Shown here: piece by piece, positions 1-6,029 of the stretch | How the letters are laid out: the number at the start of each line of letters is the position of its first letter | Numbering within the stretch: the first letter of the stretch is position 1 | Assembly: GCA_964547515.1 (NCBI GenBank) | Contig: CAZJOA010000037.1 | Span: forward strand, 1 to 19,812 | Origin: UBA11524 sp964547515 | GTDB taxonomy: Bacteria > Bacillota > Clostridia > Christensenellales > Aristaeellaceae | Direction: 5' to 3' | DNA length: 19,812 bases | Made by a program: the position numbers and the translations under genes | The notes under the pieces: model-generated | The model's input: only the letters and a program-made list of their open reading frames with translations | The model's database searches: none | What the model was told of the DNA's origin: nothing

Positions 1-7
1 GGCCGAC

Positions 8-34
8 AAAAAAAGGCCGCATACGCAGCCTTTT
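8..34 (-). terminator. Intrinsic terminator downstream of galT
   Basis: Read on the minus strand, the bases after the galT stop form a hairpin with a 7-bp stem (AAAAGGC pairing with GCCTTTT, plus a short inner GC pair). It runs straight into a T tract of seven. The hairpin is 16 bases beyond the galT stop codon, the expected place for a rho-independent terminator. Confidence 0.75.
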
Positions 35-50
35 GAGCGTGGGATCGGCC

Positions 51-1586
51 TCACGCCCGATAGCCCAGGGAATCCATAAAGCGCAGGAAGCCCGCCTGAC
101 CGTTCGCGTCCTGCTTGTACACGCCCGCGTCCGCCAGCACCTGAGCGCAGACCTTCGCGACCTCCTGCCGCAGCAGCGCAGCGGCGGACGCATGGTCGGC
201 ACAGAGGCCGTGTTCGGCGACGATCTGGCTGACCCAGTCGAAATGCTTGGCGGACGGATCGTCCTCCGCCGGACGGGTCAGGGCGCGTTCGCCGGTGAGG
301 AAGTCCTCCAGTGTGGCCAGCTCCTTCTTCAGGCGGCCGGGCAGGATGAACAGTCCCATGACCTCGATCAGGCCGATGTTCTCGCGCTTGATGTGGTGCA
401 GGGGCGCGTGGGGGTGGAAGATGCCCAGGGGATGCTCGTCGCTGGTGCGGTTATTGCGCAGCACCAGCGTCAGGCGGTATTCGCCGTCCGCCTTGCGCAA
501 AATGGGCGTGATGGTGTTGTGGGGCGTGCCATCCGTCTCAGCGTACACCTCGCAGGCGGGGTCGCTCCACACGCGCCAGGCATTCAGGATGCGCTCCGCC
601 TCGTCGATCAGGGCGGATTCATCCGTGCCGCGCAGTGTCAGGGCGGACATCGGCCAATCCAGGATGCCCGCGCGGATGCGGCTGTCCGGGGCGGTCAGCG
701 CGACCTTCACGGGCGCTTTGTCCATCGGGAAGGAGTACCGTCCGCCCTGGAAATGGTCGTGATTCAGGATCGATCCGCCGACGATGGGCAGATCGGCATT
801 GGAACCCAGCATGTAATGCGGCAGCTGACGCACGAAGTCAAACAGGCGCTCGAACGTCCCGCGGGAGATCTTCATGGGGGTATGCTGTGCGTTGAAGACG
901 ATGCAGTGCTCGTCGTAGTAGGCATAGGGGGAATACTGCAAGTACCAGTCCTGACCGGCCAGCTTCAGCGGGGTGACGCGGTGATTCTGCCGCGCAGGGA
1001 AATTGCTGCGGCCGCGATAGCCGGGGTTCTCCACGCAGAGCATGCACTTGGGATAGGAGACGCTGGGCGCATTCTTGAGCTTGGCGATCTCGCGCGGATC
1101 CTTCTCCGGTTTGGAGAGGTTGATGGTGATCTCCAGCTCGCCCGCGGGACTGTCAGCGAAATAGCGGACATTCTGGGCGATGGCCAGCACCTTGATATAG
1201 TCGCAGGCGCGGCACATCTGATAAAAACGCTCCGTGGCCTGCTCGGGGTCGCCGGCCTCCATGTCCGCCCGGAAGGCCTCGCGCACCGCCTTGGGCGAGG
1301 GCGTCAAAAGACCCATCAGCCGCGCGGAAAACAGGTCACGCGCATAGCTCATGTCCTCGATCAGCCCCTTCTCCACCGCCAGGTCACACAGACCCGCCAG
1401 CAGGAACGCCGCCGTTTCGGGGCATTCGAACCCGTCGGACAGCTCGCCCTCCGGCGCATCCATGTCCATGGCGTCCAGAAGCAGATTGCGATAATACGGA
1501 CGGTCGATGGGGGCGATCAGCTGCTTGTCCTCCGCGAACAGGAGCAGCTTCTCGATCAAACGCGTTGCCTTCTCTGACCAGTTCAT
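51..1586 (-). CDS. galT: UDP-glucose--hexose-1-phosphate uridylyltransferase (class II GalT)
   Basis: This is a 511-residue protein of the Firmicutes-type (class II) galactose-1-phosphate uridylyltransferase family. The enzyme exchanges galactose-1-P and UDP-glucose to give UDP-galactose and glucose-1-P in the cytoplasmic Leloir pathway. Visible signatures are the central NHDHFQGG motif (residues 275-282), whose His-x-His holds the uridylylated histidine; the NFPARQNHR block (195-203); the YYDEHC block (223-228); and CMLC (181-184). Length is normal for the class, which is about 500 residues and longer than the E. coli-type enzyme. The ATG at 1586 follows an AAGAGG Shine-Dalgarno at 8-base spacing. 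The gene has its own perfect-consensus promoter and a terminator. No galK or galE is visible nearby, so the rest of the pathway must be encoded elsewhere. Confidence 0.95.
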   Translation of the reverse strand: MNWSEKATRLIEKLLLFAEDKQLIAPIDRPYYRNLLLDAMDMDAPEGELSDGFECPETAAFLLAGLCDLAVEKGLIEDMSYARDLFSARLMGLLTPSPKAVREAFRADMEAGDPEQATERFYQMCRACDYIKVLAIAQNVRYFADSPAGELEITINLSKPEKDPREIAKLKNAPSVSYPKCMLCVENPGYRGRSNFPARQNHRVTPLKLAGQDWYLQYSPYAYYDEHCIVFNAQHTPMKISRGTFERLFDFVRQLPHYMLGSNADLPIVGGSILNHDHFQGGRYSFPMDKAPVKVALTAPDSRIRAGILDWPMSALTLRGTDESALIDEAERILNAWRVWSDPACEVYAETDGTPHNTITPILRKADGEYRLTLVLRNNRTSDEHPLGIFHPHAPLHHIKRENIGLIEVMGLFILPGRLKKELATLEDFLTGERALTRPAEDDPSAKHFDWVSQIVAEHGLCADHASAAALLRQEVAKVCAQVLADAGVYKQDANGQAGFLRFMDSLGYRA

Positions 1587-1631
1587 CTTGCCAGCCTCTT
1601 TTCATCATATAGTACGGGGGAATTCGGATTC

Positions 1632-1660
1632 ATTATACAGGAAGACACAACCGGTGTCAA
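1632..1660 (-). promoter_or_regulatory. Consensus sigma-A promoter of galT
   Basis: On the minus strand, TTGACA (1655-1660) and TATAAT (1632-1637) are separated by exactly 17 bases, a perfect match to the housekeeping consensus. Transcription would start near 1625, giving a leader of about 39 bases before the galT ATG. The promoter starts only about 20 bases past the map stop codon. Confidence 0.85.
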
Positions 1661-1679
1661 TGGAACATCTTCGGTTTCG

Positions 1680-2567
1680 TCACCAGCTGAGCACCTCGCT
1701 GCCGTCGTCCGTGACCAGCACCATCAGTTCCCACTGGGCGGACGGCTGACCGTCCTCGGTGAATATCTCCCAGTCGTTGTCGATGTGGGTGCACACGCTG
1801 GCCGTCCCCATGTTGACCATGGGCTCGATGGTGAAGATCATACCCGGCACAAGCACCATGCCCGTGCCCCTCATGCCGGTATAGCCAACCCAGGGGTCTT
1901 CGTGGAATTCCAGCCCCACGCCATGTCCGCCGATGTCCTCCACCACGGCGTACCCATGCGCCTTCGCGTGGTCGTTGATCGCCTGGGCGATGTCCCCCAG
2001 ACAGGCATAGGGCCTGACTTCCTTCAGCCCCAGCTCGACGCATTCACGGGTCACGTCCACCAGACGGCGCTTCTCCGGCGGCACGTCCCCGATGCAGAAC
2101 ATGCGCGACGAATCGGAGAAATACCCCTCCCGGATGGTGGAGCAGTCCACGTTGACGATGTCGCCGCTGCGCAGGATGACATCATCCGACGGGAAGCCAT
2201 GGCAGACCTGCTCGTTGACGGATGTGCACACGCTGTACGGGTAGCCCTTGTAGTTCAGCGGCGCGGGAATGCCGCCCATCTCCGTCGTCATGCCGTAGAC
2301 GATGCGGTCGATCTCGCCGGTGGACATGCCCTCGTGTATCTCGCGGGCGATCCTGTCCAGCACGGCGATGTTGATCTGCGCGCTCTTTCGGATCTTCGCG
2401 ATCTGCGCCGGAGTCTTTATCATATCGTGCGTGGGGATCTCCCGTCCCGCGTCGTACAGGCTCAAAAGATGGGCATCCATCCCCGCGTGGCAGGTCTTGT
2501 ACTTGCGACCGCTGCCGCACCAGCAGGGTTCGTTGCGACCGGGGAGCTTTCCCAGGGGTGAAAACAT
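1680..2567 (-). CDS. map: Type I methionine aminopeptidase with SEC-C zinc motif
   Basis: This 295-residue metalloenzyme removes the initiator methionine from nascent proteins. The five metal ligands of the type I family are all present: D141 (NVDCS), D152 (FSDSS), H215 (GGHGVG), E248 (FTIEP) and E280 (SAQWE). The substrate-side histidine H123 (CHGFP) is also there. The first 30 residues hold a SEC-C zinc motif (C15, C17, C26, H27; CWCGSGRKYKTCH), as in the longer Gram-positive MetAPs, where it is thought to help ribosome binding. I chose the ATG at 2567 rather than an in-frame ATG 45 bases upstream. It has AAAGGAG at 8-base spacing, and the SEC-C motif then begins close to the N-terminus, as in relatives. 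It lies downstream of degV with a hairpin between them. Confidence 0.95.
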   Translation of the reverse strand: MFSPLGKLPGRNEPCWCGSGRKYKTCHAGMDAHLLSLYDAGREIPTHDMIKTPAQIAKIRKSAQINIAVLDRIAREIHEGMSTGEIDRIVYGMTTEMGGIPAPLNYKGYPYSVCTSVNEQVCHGFPSDDVILRSGDIVNVDCSTIREGYFSDSSRMFCIGDVPPEKRRLVDVTRECVELGLKEVRPYACLGDIAQAINDHAKAHGYAVVEDIGGHGVGLEFHEDPWVGYTGMRGTGMVLVPGMIFTIEPMVNMGTASVCTHIDNDWEIFTEDGQPSAQWELMVLVTDDGSEVLSW

Positions 2568-2575
2568 ACGGCTGA

Positions 2576-2582
2576 CTCCTTT
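2576..2582 (-). promoter_or_regulatory. Ribosome binding site fixing the map start
   Basis: AAAGGAG lies 8 bases before the ATG at 2567. No comparable site serves the in-frame upstream ATG at 2612, which would lie inside the hairpin that follows degV. Confidence 0.75.
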
Positions 2583-2592
2583 CCATGCGAAA

Positions 2593-2620
2593 GAGCCTCC
2601 CCGGACAGGCAAGGAGGCTC
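2593..2620 (-). terminator. Hairpin between degV and map (weak terminator or attenuator)
   Basis: There is a perfect 8-bp inverted repeat (GAGCCTCC / GGAGGCTC) with a 12-base loop, starting 9 bases past the degV stop. Only three T residues follow on the minus strand, and the map Shine-Dalgarno comes about 10 bases later. It may therefore terminate only part of the transcripts, or act as a 3'-end or processing structure between degV and map. Confidence 0.5.
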
Positions 2621-2629
2621 AAAGGAACA

Positions 2630-3505
2630 TCATTCCTTGGGCATGCGCGACTTGCACAGACAGAACACGGAGATGACCCCGGGGCCGGTATGCGCCCCGA
2701 TGACAGCGCCGACATAGGAGATGCGCACGTCCTGCACGGGCAGGCTCTCACGGAGCATATCCGCCAGCATCTGCGCCTCCTCAGGACAGTCACCGTGGGA
2801 AATGTGGATGATCTGCTTCTCCGGCTCGACGATATTCGCCTTGATCTTGTCCGCCAGGATGCGAATGCTCCGCTTGCGGCCGGCCGCCTTCTCGTAGACC
2901 GTCAGCCGACCCTTCTCGTCCATGCGCATGATGGGCTTGATGCGCACCAGACTGCCCACGATGGCGCTCGCTGCGGAGACCCGTCCGCCGCGATGCAGGT
3001 GCATCAGGTCGTTGACGGTGAACCAGGCGACGAAATTCTGCACATTCCGCCGAATCCAGTCGGCATTGTCCTCGATGGACATGGCATTGCGCCGATTTTG
3101 CAGCGCGTAGTGCACCACCAGACCCTCACCGGCGGATGCCATCAGGCTGTCGATGACGATGAGCTTGCGTTTGGGGAATTCGCCGCGCACCTCCTCTGCC
3201 GCCATCATCGCCGCCTGACATGTGCCGCTCAGTGCGCTGGAAAAGGCGATGGTCAGCACGTCATGCCCTTGCGATAGCAGCTCGCGGAACGCCTCCGACC
3301 ACATCTGCGCCGTCACCTGCGAGGTCTTGATGTTCTTCCCTTCCCGCAGCGCGTCATAGATCGCGCGGATGCTTTCATCCGTCCCGTCGGACACATAGGA
3401 TACGCCGTCCAGAAGATAAGATAAGCTCAGAATACGGAAATTCTCCTGCTGATCGACCCAGGCCTTGGGCATGTCGATCGTGGAGTCAGTGACGATCCAG
3501 TACAT
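2630..3505 (-). CDS. DegV family fatty-acid-binding protein
   Basis: This is a 291-residue cytoplasmic DegV-family protein. Family members (for example FakB) bind a fatty acid and present it to the FakA kinase. Hallmarks are TDSTID at the N-terminus (residues 6-11), TSQ (61-63), the SSALSGTCQ loop (89-97), IDS (118-120), HRGGRVS (171-177) and the C-terminal AHTGPG (271-276). The length is typical. ATG at 3505 has AGGAGGT at 5-base spacing. No fakA-like kinase is visible in the window, so the lipid role is inferred from the family only. It has its own promoter and is followed by map in the same direction. Confidence 0.93.
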   Translation of the reverse strand: MYWIVTDSTIDMPKAWVDQQENFRILSLSYLLDGVSYVSDGTDESIRAIYDALREGKNIKTSQVTAQMWSEAFRELLSQGHDVLTIAFSSALSGTCQAAMMAAEEVRGEFPKRKLIVIDSLMASAGEGLVVHYALQNRRNAMSIEDNADWIRRNVQNFVAWFTVNDLMHLHRGGRVSAASAIVGSLVRIKPIMRMDEKGRLTVYEKAAGRKRSIRILADKIKANIVEPEKQIIHISHGDCPEEAQMLADMLRESLPVQDVRISYVGAVIGAHTGPGVISVFCLCKSRMPKE

Positions 3506-3536
3506 AATTGACCTCCTGCATCAGGATGATACGAAC

Positions 3537-3565
3537 ATTATAGCACAGCAAAACCCAAAACACAA
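3537..3565 (-). promoter_or_regulatory. Promoter of degV (extended -10)
   Basis: On the minus strand, TTGTGT (3560-3565), a 17-base spacer and TATAAT (3537-3542) are preceded by TG one base upstream, an extended -10. The predicted start near 3530 gives a leader of about 25 bases containing the AGGAGGT site. Confidence 0.75.
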
Positions 3566-3610
3566 GTTTTTTATAACCCGATGTTCAGGTTTTTGATTGC
3601 GTTTCCGTAC

Positions 3611-5098
3611 TTACTCTGCAACTGATGCCGCCTGAAAGAGCGCTTCCAGCGTTTCATAGGTCAGAGAACCTACCTTATTATAAGTGATGACACCGTCGGC
3701 ATTGATGACGATGGTCTGGGGCAGCATGGTCGATCCGCCGAAGGACTTGATGATGCCGCCGGTCTCGTCCAGCGCGAAGGGCATCCGATAGTCAAAACCG
3801 GAAAGATAGGCCTCCACGTCATCCGTGACCAGATCGGAATGGATGGCGACGACCGCCACAGCATCGCCGTAGGTCTGATACAGCGCGTCAAAGTGGGGCA
3901 GCTCCTTGCAGCAGGGGGTGCACCAGGTCGCCCAGAAATTGACGACGACGGTCTTCCCGCGATGCTCGCTCAGGGTGAAGGGCACGTCACTGCCGTAGAC
4001 GGGTGCGGTGAAGTCCGGCGCACGCATGCCGACCTCCTTGCCCACGGGGAGGAGGTCCGCCTCGTTCTCCGTCACGATGGGATCATCCTGCGGGAGGGCA
4101 TCCGCCTCATCCGGCTGATTGAAGTAGAACCAGGCCGCGAAGAGCACCGCCAGTGCCAGCGTCCAGGCCGCAAGACGCTTACTGCGTGAGCGCTTCCTGC
4201 CCTCGGGCGTGGGGGCATCGATCTCCGGGCCGCGCAGGGTGATCTTCCCCGCCTTGAAGGAGATGGCCTTGGTCGGGCACACGTCGATGCATTCGCCGCA
4301 GTGGATGCACTCGTGATCGCCCACATGGCGGATGTCCATCTTGCAGTGGCTGACACAGCGTCCGCAGTCGGTGCACTTGGGGACTTCGACCTTCACGCCG
4401 ATGATGGCGACCCGGGCGAACAGCCCATACAGCGCGCCCAGCGGGCAGATGAAGCGGCAGAAGGCACGGTAGGCGAACACGCAGGCCGCGACGATCAGCA
4501 GGAGGATGAGGAACTTGCGCGTGAAGAGGATGCCGAGCATGGAGTACTTCTCCGCGTTGGCGGGATTGGACAGCAGCCCGATGGCACCCTCGAATGTGCC
4601 GGCGGGGCAGATGTACTTGCAGAAGGCCGGCACGGGGTACTTTTGCAGGGAATACCACAGGGGGATGATGAACACGAAGATCGCCAGGATGACGTACTTC
4701 AGCCAGCTGAGCACACGGGTGACGCGGCTCTTGCGGAGCTTGGGCGTGGGAAGCTTGTGGAGCAGCTCCTGCAGGAGGCCGAGGGGGCAGAGGTAGCCGC
4801 AGATGGTGCGCCCGAGCGTCAGCCCGTAGAGCATGAGGATGCCCAGGATATAGGTCGGCCAGCGGCTGCCGGAGGACGCGACCGCATTTTGCAGTGCGCC
4901 CAGGGGGCATGCGCCCACCGCGCCCGGGCAGGAATAGCAGTTGAAGCCCGGCAGACAGAGCACCTTCGTATTGCCGGTGTAGATGTCACCCTTGATGAAG
5001 CCCTTGACATGCGCATTGTAGAGCAGGGCGGTGTAAAGCTGGATGAGTCTGCGCTGGGTGGGCAGATGATCCTTGATCCAGCCGATGATCTTAGCCAA
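3611..5098 (-). CDS. NapH-like membrane 4Fe-4S protein fused to a TlpA/ResA-type thioredoxin domain
   Basis: The 495 residues read as a membrane electron carrier joined to a thioredoxin. Residues 48-64 carry the Cys cluster C48, C54, C57, C64. Three CxxxCP motifs follow hydrophobic spans: C100/C104, C160/C164 and C214/C218, as in the NapH/NosR/CcoG type. Two 4Fe-4S ferredoxin motifs come next: C242-C245-C248-C252 and C264-C267-C270-C274. A hydrophobic span (about 309-326) leads to a TlpA-like domain (about 355-490) with active site WCTPC (C393, C396), an extra C397 and a cis-Pro at P460. If the ferredoxin part is cytoplasmic, as in NapH, the thioredoxin lies outside. The start is TTG at 5098, overlapping the upstream stop by 8 bases; no ATG occurs before residue 89. 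Substrate unknown. Confidence 0.9.
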   Translation of the reverse strand: MAKIIGWIKDHLPTQRRLIQLYTALLYNAHVKGFIKGDIYTGNTKVLCLPGFNCYSCPGAVGACPLGALQNAVASSGSRWPTYILGILMLYGLTLGRTICGYLCPLGLLQELLHKLPTPKLRKSRVTRVLSWLKYVILAIFVFIIPLWYSLQKYPVPAFCKYICPAGTFEGAIGLLSNPANAEKYSMLGILFTRKFLILLLIVAACVFAYRAFCRFICPLGALYGLFARVAIIGVKVEVPKCTDCGRCVSHCKMDIRHVGDHECIHCGECIDVCPTKAISFKAGKITLRGPEIDAPTPEGRKRSRSKRLAAWTLALAVLFAAWFYFNQPDEADALPQDDPIVTENEADLLPVGKEVGMRAPDFTAPVYGSDVPFTLSEHRGKTVVVNFWATWCTPCCKELPHFDALYQTYGDAVAVVAIHSDLVTDDVEAYLSGFDYRMPFALDETGGIIKSFGGSTMLPQTIVINADGVITYNKVGSLTYETLEALFQAASVAE

Positions 5099-5855
5099 GG
5101 CCGATGCACTCCGTACAGATATTGATGGCCTTCACCAGCACGTCATACCAGCCGCCGTTCATCACACCCAGCACGATGAACAGGACAGCCAGCAGATACA
5201 GCGCAATGCGGATTTTCTGAACGGGCAGCTTGCGGGGTTCAGCCGGATCGGCCTTGCCCTTGGGCGCGTCCTTCAGCACGGCAAGCTCGCGCTCCATGCT
5301 CGTCTTGCAGACCAGCGAAACGCCGATCAGCGCCGCGAAGGACAGCACCACCCACGGCACGACATGCAGCAGCATCCGCCCCATGACGGGTTCGAGCTCC
5401 TGATCGGTGAAATTGGCGCGTGTCAGCATATACACCAGTGCAGGGATGCTCATGGCGACCACCGCAAACCCACAGCCCAGGGTCAGCATGCGGCGCTTCT
5501 TCTCCTCCGCCGCAGCCGCAGCGGGAAGCTCACTCACGCGGGCTTTCATCAGGCGCAGACGATTCTCCGCGGAGATCGCCGCCTTCGCAGGCTTGCTCTT
5601 TGTGCATGCCGCATGCAGGCTCGCGCTGAGGACGATCACCCCCGCGCAGCCCCCCAGCGGCCAGGCCAGGGCACTCAATCGCGCGGACACGTCCTCCATC
5701 CGGTAGACGCTTTGCACATAGACGCCCTTGTCATCCCGGTTTTCCGGCGCATTGCCGACGGCATAGATGTCGATGCACTGCCAGGCCAGCAGCGCCAGCA
5801 CCAGCAGCACACATATGGCCGTCAGCCACCGAATCGGTTGCAGAACACGATGCAT
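5091..5855 (-). CDS. Polytopic membrane protein with C-terminal CD1871A-type CXXC domain
   Basis: This is a 254-residue protein with about five hydrophobic segments (roughly 10-30, 62-82, 125-145, 160-183 and 214-232) and charged loops between. The last 40 residues (RIALYLLAVLFIVLGVMNGG, then INICTECIGLG) match what I recall of the small CD1871A family. That family is one transmembrane helix followed by a C-terminal CxxC (here C247 and C250) and usually stands alone as a peptide of about 45 residues; here it is the tail of a larger protein. The upstream 210 residues I do not recognise. ATG at 5855 has an AAAGGAA site. The gene is translationally coupled (8-base overlap) to the iron-sulfur/thioredoxin fusion, so a shared job in membrane thiol redox is likely but inferred. 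Confidence 0.75.
   Translation of the reverse strand: MHRVLQPIRWLTAICVLLVLALLAWQCIDIYAVGNAPENRDDKGVYVQSVYRMEDVSARLSALAWPLGGCAGVIVLSASLHAACTKSKPAKAAISAENRLRLMKARVSELPAAAAAEEKKRRMLTLGCGFAVVAMSIPALVYMLTRANFTDQELEPVMGRMLLHVVPWVVLSFAALIGVSLVCKTSMERELAVLKDAPKGKADPAEPRKLPVQKIRIALYLLAVLFIVLGVMNGGWYDVLVKAINICTECIGLG
5109..5112 (-). promoter_or_regulatory. Ribosome binding site for the TTG start at 5098
   Basis: GGAG lies 10 bases upstream of the TTG, inside the end of the preceding gene. The site is modest, and termination of the upstream gene 8 bases into the new frame probably helps by coupling. Confidence 0.45.
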
Positions 5856-5894
5856 CAGCAGGTTTCCTTTCTGACTTGTTTATTCACGCCTTTG

Positions 5895-5923
5895 ATTATA
5901 GCATAAATGCCAGTCTCCGACAA
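5895..5923 (-). promoter_or_regulatory. Promoter of the CXXC/iron-sulfur operon
   Basis: On the minus strand, TTGTCG (5918-5923), a 17-base spacer and TATAAT (5895-5900) are seen with an extended TG one base before the -10. Transcription would start near 5888 and run through the CXXC membrane protein and the iron-sulfur/thioredoxin fusion. Confidence 0.75.
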
Positions 5924-5943
5924 CACGAACATTTTCCGCAGTA

Positions 5944-5969
5944 CAAGAGAAAAACAATCGCCTCTCTTG
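5944..5969. repeat. Inverted repeat in the divergent redox promoter region (candidate operator)
   Basis: CAAGAGA (5944-5950) and TCTCTTG (5963-5969) are perfect 7-bp inverted half-sites, 12 bases apart. The right half-site overlaps the -35 box of the plus-strand thioredoxin gene; the left lies about 20 bases upstream of the minus-strand -35. A dimeric regulator could bind here and control both directions. No such regulator gene is in the window. Confidence 0.4.
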
Positions 5970-5995
5970 ACATTTGCCGCGTCCCTGCCTAAAAT
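5967..5995 (+). promoter_or_regulatory. Promoter of the secreted thioredoxin gene
   Basis: TTGACA (5967-5972), a 17-base spacer and TAAAAT (5990-5995) form a near-consensus sigma-A promoter. The start would be near 6002, with AAGGAGG (6013-6019) 10 bases before the ATG. Confidence 0.85.
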
Positions 5996-6029
5996 GAATG
6001 CATCATTCCGATAAGGAGGAATCGTCACC

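Noticed and set aside
33..1577. Long open frame on the plus strand opposite galT
   Set aside because: It is the antisense shadow of a clear galT gene in GC-rich DNA; the translation has no recognisable domain and no ribosome site.
3528..3545. Shared ACGAACATT word near the degV and redox-operon promoters (also at 5935) as a possible LexA box
   Set aside because: The second half-site of the Gram-positive SOS box is missing at both places, so the match is one half-site only.
3566..3606. Possible terminator between the iron-sulfur gene and degV
   Set aside because: The only hairpin is a 4-bp AACC/GGTT stem and no T tract follows on the minus strand.
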